From: an uncultured Collinsella sp.
Lineage (GTDB): Bacteria > Actinomycetota > Coriobacteriia > Coriobacteriales > Coriobacteriaceae
Reading direction: 5' to 3'
NCBI GenBank assembly: GCA_937925715.1
Contig: CALAMG010000038.1
Coordinates: 1 to 64,000, forward strand
Length of the DNA: 64,000 bases
Below, piece by piece: positions 51,745 through 59,302 of this stretch. The translations under genes and the position numbers were made by a program. Below the pieces are notes generated by a model. That model saw only the letters and a list, made by a program, of their open reading frames with translations, had not been told where the DNA came from and made no database searches. Positions within the stretch are counted from its first letter, which is position 1. Every line of letters starts with the position of its first letter.

Positions 51745-51751
51745 CCACAAC

Positions 51752-51793
51752 AAAGGTAGATTTTTGGGACATGCCTGAAAATCTACCTTTTTT
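51752..51793 (+). terminator. terminator of the M16C gene
   Basis: A perfect 13-bp stem AAAGGTAGATTTT/AAAATCTACCTTT with a 13-base loop is followed by TTT. Its AGATTTTTGGGACATGCC core recurs inverted at 55978-55995. Confidence 0.85.
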
Positions 51794-51824
51794 CTGCGGT
51801 TTGAGCGGGGTGGCGCAGCCCACC

Positions 51825-51901
51825 GCGGCGGTTTGTCTCAATCTGCAACATCTAGGTCCAATTTTGCCGAGTTACTGTTACAGATTGAGACAAACCGCCG
51901 C
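51825..51901. repeat. 21-bp perfect inverted repeat
   Basis: The arms 51825-51845 and 51881-51901 are perfect complements, including GTTTGTCTCAATCTG, with a 35-base spacer. No T run and no coding frame. Possible structured RNA or transcription stop. It lies between the M16C gene and hicA. Confidence 0.8.
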
Positions 51902-51963
51902 AGACGCCCACTCCACAGCACAGACCACCACAAAGGTGCCTGTCTCCTTCCTCAGTTGTGATT

Positions 51964-52045
51964 CGAACACTTGTTCTATACGCACACATGTTCTATAGTA
52001 GAGGTGCTTGCATCAAACTGAAATTGCAACTAGAATATAGTTGCA
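51964..52045 (+). promoter_or_regulatory. hicAB upstream operator region
   Basis: Three elements are visible. A LexA-like CGAACACTTGTTC is at 51964-51976. Two TGTTCTATA copies, 17 bp apart, start at 51972 and 51989. A perfect palindrome TGCAACTA-N5-TAGTTGCA is at 52025-52045, ending 15 bases before the hicA ATG. The palindrome suits autoregulation by HicB. Confidence 0.5.
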
Positions 52046-52059
52046 GAATGTGAGGCGGG

Positions 52060-52323
52060 ATGACTCGATCCGATAAACTCATCGCCCAGCTGCTTAGCTG
52101 TCCTTCAACGTATAGATTCGCTGACTTTCTTAAAGTTATGGCTTCATATGGCTTTGAAATGGACCGCAAAGGCAAGACATCCGGATCGCGCGTTCGCTTC
52201 TACAGGCCATCAGATGGCAGGATGTTCGTAATGCACGCGCCTCATCCATCTGACGAATTGACAGCGGGGACCATTCGAAACATCGTTCGCTTTCTGCAAG
52301 ATGTCGGAGGTAGTCATGAGTAA
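52060..52323 (+). CDS. hicA: HicA family mRNA interferase toxin
   Basis: HicA is a small double-stranded-RNA-binding-fold ribonuclease that blocks translation. The 87-residue protein has MTRSDKLIAQLL, the central GFEMDRKGKTSGSRVRF and the catalytic HAPHPSDELTAG. The catalytic position carries HAPHP instead of the commoner HGKE/HP motif but keeps His. HicB overlaps its end by eight bases. The ATG follows GAGGCGGG. Confidence 0.85.
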   Translation: MTRSDKLIAQLLSCPSTYRFADFLKVMASYGFEMDRKGKTSGSRVRFYRPSDGRMFVMHAPHPSDELTAGTIRNIVRFLQDVGGSHE

Positions 52324-52645
52324 CGTTTTGGCATACAAGGGTTATTTCGCCCCGGTCGAGTTCGATGCCGAACAGCATGTGCTAACAGGTATGGTCGCCG
52401 GCATTAGGGACGCAATCGTATTTGAAGGCTCCACGGCTGAAGAAGTGGAGCAATGCTTCCACGACGCCGTCGACGATTACCTTGAGTTTTGCGCCGAGAA
52501 GGGCAAGGAACCCGAGCGGGCTTTTAAGGGCTCGTTCAACGTAAGAACGGGCTCTGAGCTCCACAAGCAAGCAGCGCTGGCAGCGGCAAAGAAGGGTGAG
52601 TCACTCAATAAGTTTGTGACTGAAGCGATCGCTGCGGCGCTGTGA
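52316..52645 (+). CDS. hicB: HicB family antitoxin
   Basis: The 109-residue protein has the HicB N-terminal fold (YKGYFAPVEFDAEQHVLTG, then FEGSTAEEVEQCFHDAVDDY) and a C-terminal ribbon-helix-helix DNA-binding part (GKEPERAFKGSFNVRTG, ALAAAKKGESLNKFVTEAI). It neutralises HicA and represses the operon. The ATG at 52316 follows GGAGGTAG. Confidence 0.92.
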   Translation: MSNVLAYKGYFAPVEFDAEQHVLTGMVAGIRDAIVFEGSTAEEVEQCFHDAVDDYLEFCAEKGKEPERAFKGSFNVRTGSELHKQAALAAAKKGESLNKFVTEAIAAAL

Positions 52646-52659
52646 AGCCAACGTCGAGT

Positions 52660-52696
52660 CGAAGCCGCCACAAAGGGCGCCTTTTTGGCGGCTTCG
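52660..52696 (+). terminator. terminator of hicAB
   Basis: GAAGCCGCCA pairs with TGGCGGCTTC, with a T run in the loop. The 50-bp repeat (copy c) begins at its 3' edge. Confidence 0.75.
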
Positions 52697-52697
52697 A

Positions 52698-52750
52698 CGT
52701 TTGCCCAGATAAAGCCTGCCAAAATAAACCTGTCCCTTTTTGGTAGGTTT
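52698..52750 (+). repeat. terminator-abutting 50-bp repeat, copy c
   Basis: CGTTTGCCCAGATAAAGCC is followed by the hairpin CCTGCCAAAA...TTTTTGGTAGG around AAACCTGTCCC. It lies between the hicAB terminator and the RBS of the next gene. Confidence 0.8.
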
Positions 52751-52766
52751 GGGAGAGAGGGCCGGG

Positions 52767-53363
52767 ATGGACAAGGCTGAGTTGCGGCGGGCGGTGATTG
52801 CTCGGCGCGATGCTCTCGATTTGGATGTGCGGGCGGCGAAGTCTGCTGATATCTGTGCGCGGCTGGTTGAGCTGCTGGGCCGCTTGGATGCCGCGGCGCC
52901 GCGCACCGTTGCCGTCTATGCCGCGATGGGTTCCGAGGCAGACCCTGCCGCGTTTGCCGTTGCGGCCGCCGTGCGCGGCTGGCGCGTAGCCTATCCGTGC
53001 ATGCTCTCGGCAATTGATGCCGCAGCTTGTGGCCAGCGCATGTGCATGCGGGCAGTTGCCGCCGACGATGCGTCCGCGGCTCCGTTTATCGCCCACCCCA
53101 CGCGGGCCTTCGCGGCCACGGACATCGACAGCGACCGCTTCCCCATCATGCCTGCCGAAGCTCTCGACATGATCGTCGTGCCGCTCGTGGCCTTCGACCA
53201 AACCGGCGCGCGCCTGGGCTACGGCGGCGGTTGTTACGACCGCTACCTGCCTATGCTCTCGCCCGCATGCCAAATCATCGGCATCGCCTTTGACGAGCAA
53301 CGCGTCGACCACGTTCCCACCGATGCGCACGACCTGCCGCTGTCCCACATCGTCAGCGCCTAG
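52767..53363 (+). CDS. 5-formyltetrahydrofolate cyclo-ligase
   Basis: The enzyme converts 5-formyl-THF to 5,10-methenyl-THF with ATP, in one-carbon metabolism. The 198-residue protein has the N-terminal DKAELRRAVIARRDAL, the substrate region VVPLVAFDQTGARLGYGGGC and the typical EQRVDHVPTDAHD end. The start at 52767 follows GAGGGCCGGG. No operon partners are visible. Confidence 0.93.
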   Translation: MDKAELRRAVIARRDALDLDVRAAKSADICARLVELLGRLDAAAPRTVAVYAAMGSEADPAAFAVAAAVRGWRVAYPCMLSAIDAAACGQRMCMRAVAADDASAAPFIAHPTRAFAATDIDSDRFPIMPAEALDMIVVPLVAFDQTGARLGYGGGCYDRYLPMLSPACQIIGIAFDEQRVDHVPTDAHDLPLSHIVSA

Positions 53364-53387
53364 CCGCAGCTGTATCGCACCCGCAAG

Positions 53388-53512
53388 ATGAGCGTGGAAA
53401 ATCTCCCACTTTGAGCCCCCTTACGAGCTAATAACGGGAGATTATCCACGCTCATTCAACAAGCGTCCGAAAATCCACGCTCGTCCGTCCGATTTTCCAC
53501 GCTTGTGCAGTC
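53388..53512. repeat. GAGCGTGGATAATCTCCC inverted repeat and ATCCACGCTCG array, copy 2
   Basis: ATGAGCGTGGAAAATCTCCC pairs with GGGAGATTATCCACGCTCAT (19 of 20). It is followed by AATCCACGCTCGTCCGTCC and one degenerate TTCCACGCTTGT copy. It separates the convergent cyclo-ligase and AbiEi-like genes. Confidence 0.8.
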
Positions 53513-53530
53513 AAACGCTCTGCAACTGCC

Positions 53531-54493
53531 TCAGCACGCACGCGGCACGCCGGCGACCTTGAGCTTGCGATCGAACTTTGTCGGATCCCTTAGATCATCC
53601 CAGCACAAGCGCACGATCTTGCAGTTATCAAGCAGCGAAAGCCTCGACTCGCGCTGGCGCTCATCGAACTGCGTCTTCGCGAGCTTGCCCTCCTCCGCCG
53701 CCTTCTCGCTTTTAACAAATCCGTCGAACTCCCCGATAATCAGCTGGTCGCCCACGCGCCACAAGTAGTCGACGCGATACGGTCGTCCCGGCTCAACCGG
53801 GTCGAACAGCTCAACTTGCAACTCCGGCGTCTGCCAGCCGCGCTCGATCATCAGGGCACGCGCCTTGGACTCGCCGCCGCTTTCCGACAGCCCATCGGCA
53901 CATCGTGCAACCCTGCGCGCCGTCACAACACCGCGACGATTCAGGCCAAGCTTGTCGACAGTCTCAACGAGATGCTCCTTCGACAAAAGTTGCTCATGGA
54001 GCGCCGAATCCGCGATGATCAGTCCCTCGACAAACGATGCATCGACCAAGCAATCCGTAATCGTTTGATCGATATCGGTTACGGCGATATCCATCTGGGT
54101 GGCCCGTGTTTGACGAGCATAGCGATGACGAATGACCTGAGAGCCCGGCGTCGTCGATTGGGCCGGCATCGCGGCGATATGGATGTGCGTCAAATTGGCA
54201 TGCGAAACCGAAAGGCCATAGATAACAGCCGCCGTATAGGAGCAAAATGTCCAGTCGGGGTGCTTTTGCGCAAGCGCCCGCACCCGATGCAGATAACGCT
54301 GCCGAAACTTGAGCTCGGACCAGTATTCCGGACGCGTATACAGCCCCGGCATGACCGCTTCGAGACTTCCCGCCTCCGCCCGCCGCTGAATCTGCTTTGC
54401 CTCCGCCGCCGTGCGCGCGTACACGCAGCTCATCTGCTGTTCGCATGCTTTAATGTGACTTGCAAGCCTTTGATTCGCCGTCATGTTTCCCAT
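53531..54493 (-). CDS. AbiEi-like antitoxin-domain protein with C-terminal DUF559-type region
   Basis: The 320-residue protein starts with a winged-helix region like the type IV antitoxin AbiEi (RRAEAGSLEAVMPGLYTRPE). A middle domain follows, then a C-terminal endonuclease-like part with ERGWQTPELQVE, YRVDYLWRVGDQLIIGEFDG and KIVRLCWDDL. This matches the DUF559/very-short-patch repair pattern of D, E and Q-K residues. No AbiEii toxin is adjacent, so it may act alone. The start at 54493 follows GGGAGG; longer starts look wrong. Confidence 0.72.
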   Translation of the reverse strand: MGNMTANQRLASHIKACEQQMSCVYARTAAEAKQIQRRAEAGSLEAVMPGLYTRPEYWSELKFRQRYLHRVRALAQKHPDWTFCSYTAAVIYGLSVSHANLTHIHIAAMPAQSTTPGSQVIRHRYARQTRATQMDIAVTDIDQTITDCLVDASFVEGLIIADSALHEQLLSKEHLVETVDKLGLNRRGVVTARRVARCADGLSESGGESKARALMIERGWQTPELQVELFDPVEPGRPYRVDYLWRVGDQLIIGEFDGFVKSEKAAEEGKLAKTQFDERQRESRLSLLDNCKIVRLCWDDLRDPTKFDRKLKVAGVPRAC

Positions 54494-54787
54494 GTCGCCT
54501 CCCAAATCTTGGAACGGTGCAAACGTACCAGACGGTTTCATGCGAAGTCTGACCAAATACCGTCCAGGCGCTGACCAAATGCTTGACGGTTTTGGACGTT
54601 TTAGGCTGATGTCTTATATCTGCAGGTAGGGCGGTTGTCGAGAGGTCCCTGTCTCCACATTTTGAGGCCTTGGTCCATCGGATTATCAGAAAGAAAAACC
54701 CGTCGAGATTCAAGACTACGCCAAATGCGACTTTGCCTCTGCACGCACCGTCGCTTAGCCGAGCCATCGGCATCTACATGTCTAAAA
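54494..54787. other. promoter region of the AbiEi-like gene
   Basis: No gene is seen. Two TTTGGTCAG copies on the minus strand (54549-54559 and 54569-54579) are spaced 20 bp. The rest is unremarkable. Confidence 0.45.
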
Positions 54788-54908
54788 AATGAGCGTGGAT
54801 AATCTCCCGTTTTGAGCCTAGTTTCAAGCCAAAAGTGGGAGATTATCCACGCTCGATTTGTAAATGTCCGAAAATCCACGCTCGTCCGTCCGGATATCCA
54901 CGCTCGTC
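54788..54908. repeat. GAGCGTGGATAATCTCCC inverted repeat and ATCCACGCTCG array, copy 3
   Basis: A perfect 18-bp stem, GAGCGTGGATAATCTCCC with GGGAGATTATCCACGCTC, is followed by three ATCCACGCTCG motifs, two with CCGTCC between them. It lies beyond the 3' end of metA. It closely parallels 53388-53512. Confidence 0.85.
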
Positions 54909-54936
54909 ACGCCGCCGGCACAGCAGCAGCCGTAGC

Positions 54937-55863
54937 CTAGTGCTCCTCGCCGGCGCGGGCCAGGTCGTAGGGTGTGGTCTGGTAGACGTAGTAGTTGAGC
55001 CAGTTGGTGTAGAGCAACTGAGCCTGGCTGCGCCAGACGTTGCGCGGCTCGGCGGTGGGGTCGTCACCTGGAAAGTAATGCGCCGGCACCTCCGGGTTGA
55101 GTCCGCGCTTCACGTCGCGCTCGTACTCCAGACGCAGCGTGTCGGTATCGTACTCGGGATGGCCAAATACAAAGAAGCGGCGGCTGTCGGTCGACTTGAC
55201 GATGTACAGGCCCACCTCGTCAGACACGGCCACGACCTCAAGCTGCGGCTCGGCCTCCACGTCCTCGCGGCGCACATCGGTGTTGCGCGAATGCACGGCA
55301 TAGAAACGGTCGTCAAAGCCGCGAACCAGCGGGCTTTGAGGCTTCACCAGATAATGCTCGAACACGCCGCTCGCCTTTGCCGGCAGGTCGTGCTTCTGGA
55401 TACCGTAATGATGGTACAGGCCGGCCTGTGCGCCCCAACAAATGTGCAGCGTAGAGTGCACGTGCGTGGTGGACCAATCCATAATCTGGCAGAGCTCGGG
55501 CCAATAGTCGACCTCTTCGAACGGCATCTGCTCCACCGGCGCGCCCGTGATGATCAGGCCGTCATAGTGGATGTCGCGGATGTCGTCGAACGTGCGGTAG
55601 AACGTCTCCAGGTGGCCGGCGCTTACGTGCGTGGCCTCGTGCGTCTTGGTGCGCAGCAGGTCCACCTCCACCTGCAGCGGCGTGTTGGAGAGCTTGCGCA
55701 TGATCTGCGTCTCGGTGGCGATCTTGGTGGGCATGAGGTTGAGGATGAGCACGCGCAGCGGACGGATGTCCTGGTGCAGCGCGCGGTACTCGGTCATGAC
55801 AAAGATGTTCTCGCTCTCGAGCTGCGCAGCGGCAGGGAGGGCGTCGGGGATGCGAATGGGCAT
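54937..55863 (-). CDS. metA: homoserine O-acetyltransferase (MetA family)
   Basis: The enzyme acylates homoserine at the start of methionine synthesis. The 308-residue protein has Cys142 in HICWGAQA as the nucleophile, plus His236 and Glu238 in GHPEYD. At position 111 (TGAPVEQ) it has Glu. In characterised MetA proteins Glu111 gives acetyl-CoA use and Gly gives succinyl-CoA use, so this should be an acetyltransferase despite the MetA fold. It is a single gene with AAGGAG before the ATG. Confidence 0.94.
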   Translation of the reverse strand: MPIRIPDALPAAAQLESENIFVMTEYRALHQDIRPLRVLILNLMPTKIATETQIMRKLSNTPLQVEVDLLRTKTHEATHVSAGHLETFYRTFDDIRDIHYDGLIITGAPVEQMPFEEVDYWPELCQIMDWSTTHVHSTLHICWGAQAGLYHHYGIQKHDLPAKASGVFEHYLVKPQSPLVRGFDDRFYAVHSRNTDVRREDVEAEPQLEVVAVSDEVGLYIVKSTDSRRFFVFGHPEYDTDTLRLEYERDVKRGLNPEVPAHYFPGDDPTAEPRNVWRSQAQLLYTNWLNYYVYQTTPYDLARAGEEH

Positions 55864-55962
55864 GGATGCTCCTTACGAGTCAGTTGCAGCTATGGTACAA
55901 CGAGCGGCCCCATCCGCGCGAGTACATCGCCCAGCGATGCCGCCAGCGGCCCAAGTCACTCC

Positions 55963-55999
55963 AAAAGTAGAGATTAAGGCATGTCCCAAAAATCTGCTT
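55963..55999 (-). repeat. degenerate copy of the M16C terminator hairpin
   Basis: An 18-base exact match to 51758-51775 occurs here inverted (GGCATGTCCCAAAAATCT). The outer stem has decayed. It lies in the ldh promoter region, before a -10 TACAAT at 56032-56037. Confidence 0.65.
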
Positions 56000-56074
56000 C
56001 GCTTTAGCCTAGCAAAGTGACAGCAGGACGCTACAATGGTTCGACGCGAAAAACTCGGCCGAAAGGATACATAT

Positions 56075-57052
56075 ATGTACCAGACGCGTAAGATCGGTGT
56101 GGTCGGCCAGGGCCACGTAGGAGCACATGTCGCCAACAGTCTGCTCATGCAGGGCATTGCCGACGAGCTGTACCTGTGCGATATCAACGAGGCCAAGGTG
56201 ACGTCCGAGGTCCAGGACCTGCGCGACTCCCTTTCGTTTGTCCCGTATAACACCAAGATCGTCAACTGCTACGACCACTACGAGGAGCTGGCCTGCTGCG
56301 ACGTCATCGTCAACGCCGCCGGCAAGGTCGCGCTGGCCGCCGGCAACCGCGACGGCGAGCTGTTCTTTACCACCGACGCCGCCCGCACCTTTGCCAAGCG
56401 CATCGTCGACGCCGGCTTCGACGGCATCTTCGTAAGCATCTCCAACCCGTGCGACGTCGTGTGCACCGAGCTGTGGCATCTGACCGGCTACGATCCCAAG
56501 AAGATCATCGGCTCGGGCTGCGGCCTGGACTCCGCCCGCCTGCGCACCGAGATCTCCAAGAAGGTCGGCGTGAGCCCCAAGTCCATCGACGCCTACATGA
56601 TTGGCGAGCACGGCTTTAGCCAGCTGGCTGCCTTTAAGGCCGCGACCATCGCCGGCAAGAGCCTCAACGAGCTTCAGGCCGAGAACCCCGACAAGTACGC
56701 CTTTGACCACATGGAGGTCGAGGAGCTCGCGCGCAAGGGCGGCTATGTGACCTACCAGGGCAAGCAGTGCACCGAGTACGCCGTCGCCAACTCCGCCGCG
56801 CGCGTCTGCGCCGCCGTGCTGCACAACGAGCACGCCGTGCTTTCCGCCTCCACGCTCATAACCGGCCAGTATGGCGAGGAGGGCATCTTTACCTCCCTGC
56901 CGTGCGTGATCGGCGCCGAGGGCGTCGAGGAGGTCTACACGCTCGACCTGTCCGAGTACGAGCTCGAGGGCTTCCACAAGAGCTGCCAGCACATCCGCGA
57001 CAACATCGCCCAGCTCGACTGGTGGGACGCCGAGGCCTACGACGCAAAGTAG
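56075..57052 (+). CDS. L-lactate/2-hydroxyacid dehydrogenase
   Basis: The 325-residue enzyme oxidises or reduces a 2-hydroxy/2-oxo acid with NAD(H). It has the Rossmann start GVVGQGHVGAHVA, a mobile loop with GNRDGELF, the NP motif SISNPCD, the LDSARLRTEI substrate helix (Arg155) and the catalytic His179 in GEHG. The substrate loop lacks the usual lactate-dehydrogenase KPGETR and resembles L-2-hydroxyisocaproate dehydrogenases, so L-lactate is not certain. The ATG at 56075 follows GAAAGGATAC. Confidence 0.88.
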   Translation: MYQTRKIGVVGQGHVGAHVANSLLMQGIADELYLCDINEAKVTSEVQDLRDSLSFVPYNTKIVNCYDHYEELACCDVIVNAAGKVALAAGNRDGELFFTTDAARTFAKRIVDAGFDGIFVSISNPCDVVCTELWHLTGYDPKKIIGSGCGLDSARLRTEISKKVGVSPKSIDAYMIGEHGFSQLAAFKAATIAGKSLNELQAENPDKYAFDHMEVEELARKGGYVTYQGKQCTEYAVANSAARVCAAVLHNEHAVLSASTLITGQYGEEGIFTSLPCVIGAEGVEEVYTLDLSEYELEGFHKSCQHIRDNIAQLDWWDAEAYDAK

Positions 57053-57093
57053 GCCGCTGGCTGCCGCAACCTTGCGAATCTAAACGCGATGCC

Positions 57094-57136
57094 AAGCGGG
57101 CCGCGCCGGAAATCCCCGGCGCGGCCCGCTTTTTTG
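57094..57136 (+). terminator. terminator of the dehydrogenase gene
   Basis: GCGGGCCGCGCCGG pairs with CCGGCGCGGCCCGC and is followed by a T run. Confidence 0.92.
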
Positions 57137-57159
57137 ACTCACGCAGTGCCCTTGCGAAT

Positions 57160-57341
57160 CGAAGGTGAATACTTTTCCGCGAAGTGAACGAGTAAAAACG
57201 AGCCCCCGAAGCATCGACACTTTTCGGACGCCGTTTCCTGCGGTTTCGTCGACTTTTCCCTGCAGTTTTGGCGTCAAAAAGTGCGGATGCTTCGGGGGTC
57301 CAAAATAGGTCGTTCACTTCGCGGAAAAGTATTCACCTTCG
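57160..57341. repeat. 182-bp nested palindromic element
   Basis: Two perfect 32-base arms (57160-57191 and 57310-57341) enclose a second pair of about 22 bases with 20 matches (57202-57223 and about 57278-57299) and a central GACGCC/GGCGTC pair. The whole segment can fold as one long three-part hairpin. It contains no gene. It sits between the dehydrogenase terminator and the SIS gene 3' end. The eleven bases CCTTGCGAATC precede both the terminator (57070) and this element (57150). Confidence 0.85.
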
Positions 57342-57431
57342 TTTTCGCGCAGACACGAATCCGGCTGCCACAACGCAAAACGGGGCCTGCGCGCAGCGCA
57401 GACCCCGTCGTGAGAGGCTATTCCCGGTATA

Positions 57432-58400
57432 TTAGTACTGCTCGATGCCCATGTAGCGACGAACCTCGGGGCTGTGGTCGAAGACCTTGCCGCGGGCGGC
57501 GCGCAGCTCGCAGCTCATGTTGTAGAAGAAGATCGGCTCCAGGTACGAACGCACGCTGGCAGGCACCTCGCCCACGCCGTACTCAAGCGCGTCGAGCACC
57601 ATAATCGCATCGGTGTGCGTGTTGAGGAATGCAAGTGCGCGCTCCTCCATGGGGCGACACTCGCCCGATCCGAGCTGCACAAAGTAGAACACGCCGGGCT
57701 CGGTGGCTTCGAACGGGCCATGGAAGTACTCGCCGGAGTGGATGTAGCAGCAGTGCTGCCACTGCATCTCCATGAGCGAGCAGATCGCCATGGCATAGGT
57801 CTGGCTAAAGTTGGGGCCGGAGCCCAGGATATAGAAGAAGTTGTGCTGCTGGCAGAGCTCGGCAAAGCGGGCGCCCAGCTCGGCGTTGACCTTCTCACGG
57901 GCGGCGGGCAGCAGCGCATCCATCTGCTTGAGGCCCTCATACATGTCGGCGAGCGACTCGTAGCCTTCCTGCTGGTCGAGCAACTCGGCGGCGATCAGAG
58001 CGCCGATGCCCTGCGGCACCTCAGCCTGCGACACGCCCTCGCCCCACGGATAGACCCAGGTGGTCCACTTGCCGTTGTCGATCTTGGAGCCCTCGCAGTC
58101 GGTAAGGGCAATGACCTCGGCGCCGGCAGCCAACGCCATCTCGCAGCCGTCGACGACCTCCTGCGTGTTGCCGCTGTGGCTGCAGGCAATAACGAGCGAC
58201 TTCTCGCCAAGACTCTTGGGGGCCATCAGGCAAAACTCGCGTGCCGTGTAGACCGTCGAGGTAAACGTGGTGGCCTCGCGCTTGAGCAGTTCGTTAGCCG
58301 GCATGAGGTCGATCATCGAACCGCCGCAGGCAATCCAAAAGACGTTCTCGACCTTGCCCTTGCGCTCGATAATTTCCTGAACCAGATCGTGTGCGTTCAT
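57432..58400 (-). CDS. SIS domain sugar-phosphate protein (FrlB-like)
   Basis: The 322-residue protein has two SIS domains as in fructosamine-6-phosphate deglycase: ACSHSGNTQEVVDG is the first phosphosugar loop and GSGPNFSQTYAMAICSLME the second. The end HSPEVRRYMGIEQY is close to FrlB proteins. It could release glucose-6-phosphate from fructosamine-type compounds, but no kinase or transporter gene is adjacent, so the substrate is uncertain. The upstream gene is a GntR regulator, with operator-like repeats between them. Confidence 0.78.
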   Translation of the reverse strand: MNAHDLVQEIIERKGKVENVFWIACGGSMIDLMPANELLKREATTFTSTVYTAREFCLMAPKSLGEKSLVIACSHSGNTQEVVDGCEMALAAGAEVIALTDCEGSKIDNGKWTTWVYPWGEGVSQAEVPQGIGALIAAELLDQQEGYESLADMYEGLKQMDALLPAAREKVNAELGARFAELCQQHNFFYILGSGPNFSQTYAMAICSLMEMQWQHCCYIHSGEYFHGPFEATEPGVFYFVQLGSGECRPMEERALAFLNTHTDAIMVLDALEYGVGEVPASVRSYLEPIFFYNMSCELRAARGKVFDHSPEVRRYMGIEQY

Positions 58401-58456
58401 GCTGATGCTCCTCCTTGCGTGGCGGCTTTTGGCGACGGCTGCTCGTACCTGCTGTC

Positions 58457-58535
58457 GTTCTATGTTGTTCTATTTATAGCACGTGTAACAACGCCCGTGA
58501 AGTCATCTCAGCAAATTTGTTCTATATTGTTCTAT
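58457..58535 (-). promoter_or_regulatory. promoter and direct-repeat operators of the SIS gene
   Basis: On the minus strand the -10 TATAAA has TTCACG 17 bp upstream. ATAGAAC-type motifs occur in pairs: 58457-58473 just downstream of the -10, and 58517-58535 about 60 bp upstream. The pairs repeat every 9-10 bp. They are likely sites of the adjacent GntR protein. Similar TGTTCTATA copies lie ahead of hicAB. Confidence 0.55.
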
Positions 58536-58544
58536 CTGTGGACG

Positions 58545-59300
58545 TTAGATGTCGAAGACGTAACGCGAGCCCACGATCTTTTGGCGGCCGAGCAGCAAGG
58601 GGCGCTCGTCCTCATCGGTAAAGTACGCCTCCATATAGAAGAGCGGCTCGCCGACCGGCACCTCCAGCAGTGGGGCCGCTTGAGCATCGGCAAGCGCAAT
58701 CTCCACGGTGCAGGGGTCGGACTTGAGCGGCGCACGGCCCGAATGCTCGGCAACGAGCGCAAAGATTGAGTTATCGGTGAGGTCCTTGTCGGCAAGCGTC
58801 TGCAGGTAGGGATGGTCGGCGAGCACAAAGGCGTTGTTCTCGAGCATGACAGGGACGCCGTCGGCTGTGCGCACGCGTTCGACCACGATAAGCTCGCAGC
58901 CGGGCTCCACGCCAAAGAACGCCGCATCCTCGTGCGTTGCCGCGACCACCGTGCGCGACACCAGACGCGCACCCGGCACCATGTCGTTGGCAGCACAACC
59001 CTCAGTAAAGCTCTGGACGTCACCCTTCTGGCGAATCTTGCGCTTGAGCTTGGGGGCGCACACAAAGGTACCCCTCCCCTGCTGGCGGTTGAGATATCCC
59101 GCACGCGACAGCTCCTCGATGGCGCGGCGCACGGTGACGCGTCCCACGCCGTAAGACTTCGCGAGCTCCATCTCGGAAGGAATGCGCGAGCCGGCCGCGT
59201 ACACGCCGCGCGCGATCTCGCCCTTCAGATCGTCCATGACCTGCTGGTACAGCGGCACGGCGGACACGTCAGTACGGTCGGTCTTGCTATCGAAAGCCAT
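58545..59300 (-). CDS. GntR family regulator with UTRA domain
   Basis: The 251-residue protein has the N-terminal winged helix (PLYQQVMDDLKGEIARGVYA, RIPSEMELAKSYGVGRVTVRRAIEEL) and the QGRGTFV wing. The C-terminal UTRA effector domain binds a sugar or phosphosugar. It sits between recQ (three bases after its stop) and the SIS gene, which it very likely controls. The UTRA ligand is probably the SIS substrate. Confidence 0.9.
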   Translation of the reverse strand: MAFDSKTDRTDVSAVPLYQQVMDDLKGEIARGVYAAGSRIPSEMELAKSYGVGRVTVRRAIEELSRAGYLNRQQGRGTFVCAPKLKRKIRQKGDVQSFTEGCAANDMVPGARLVSRTVVAATHEDAAFFGVEPGCELIVVERVRTADGVPVMLENNAFVLADHPYLQTLADKDLTDNSIFALVAEHSGRAPLKSDPCTVEIALADAQAAPLLEVPVGEPLFYMEAYFTDEDERPLLLGRQKIVGSRYVFDI

Positions 59301-59302
59301 CG

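Noticed and set aside
49933..51753. A 606-codon minus-strand frame over the M16C gene
   Set aside because: Antisense to a gene with intact zinc motif and RBS.
53388..54908. CRISPR-like nature of the ATCCACGCTCG arrays
   Set aside because: Repeats are 11 bp, spacers differ in length, and each array has a hairpin.
57160..57341. A complete insertion sequence
   Set aside because: There is no transposase frame; the palindrome is only 182 bp. A miniature element remains possible.
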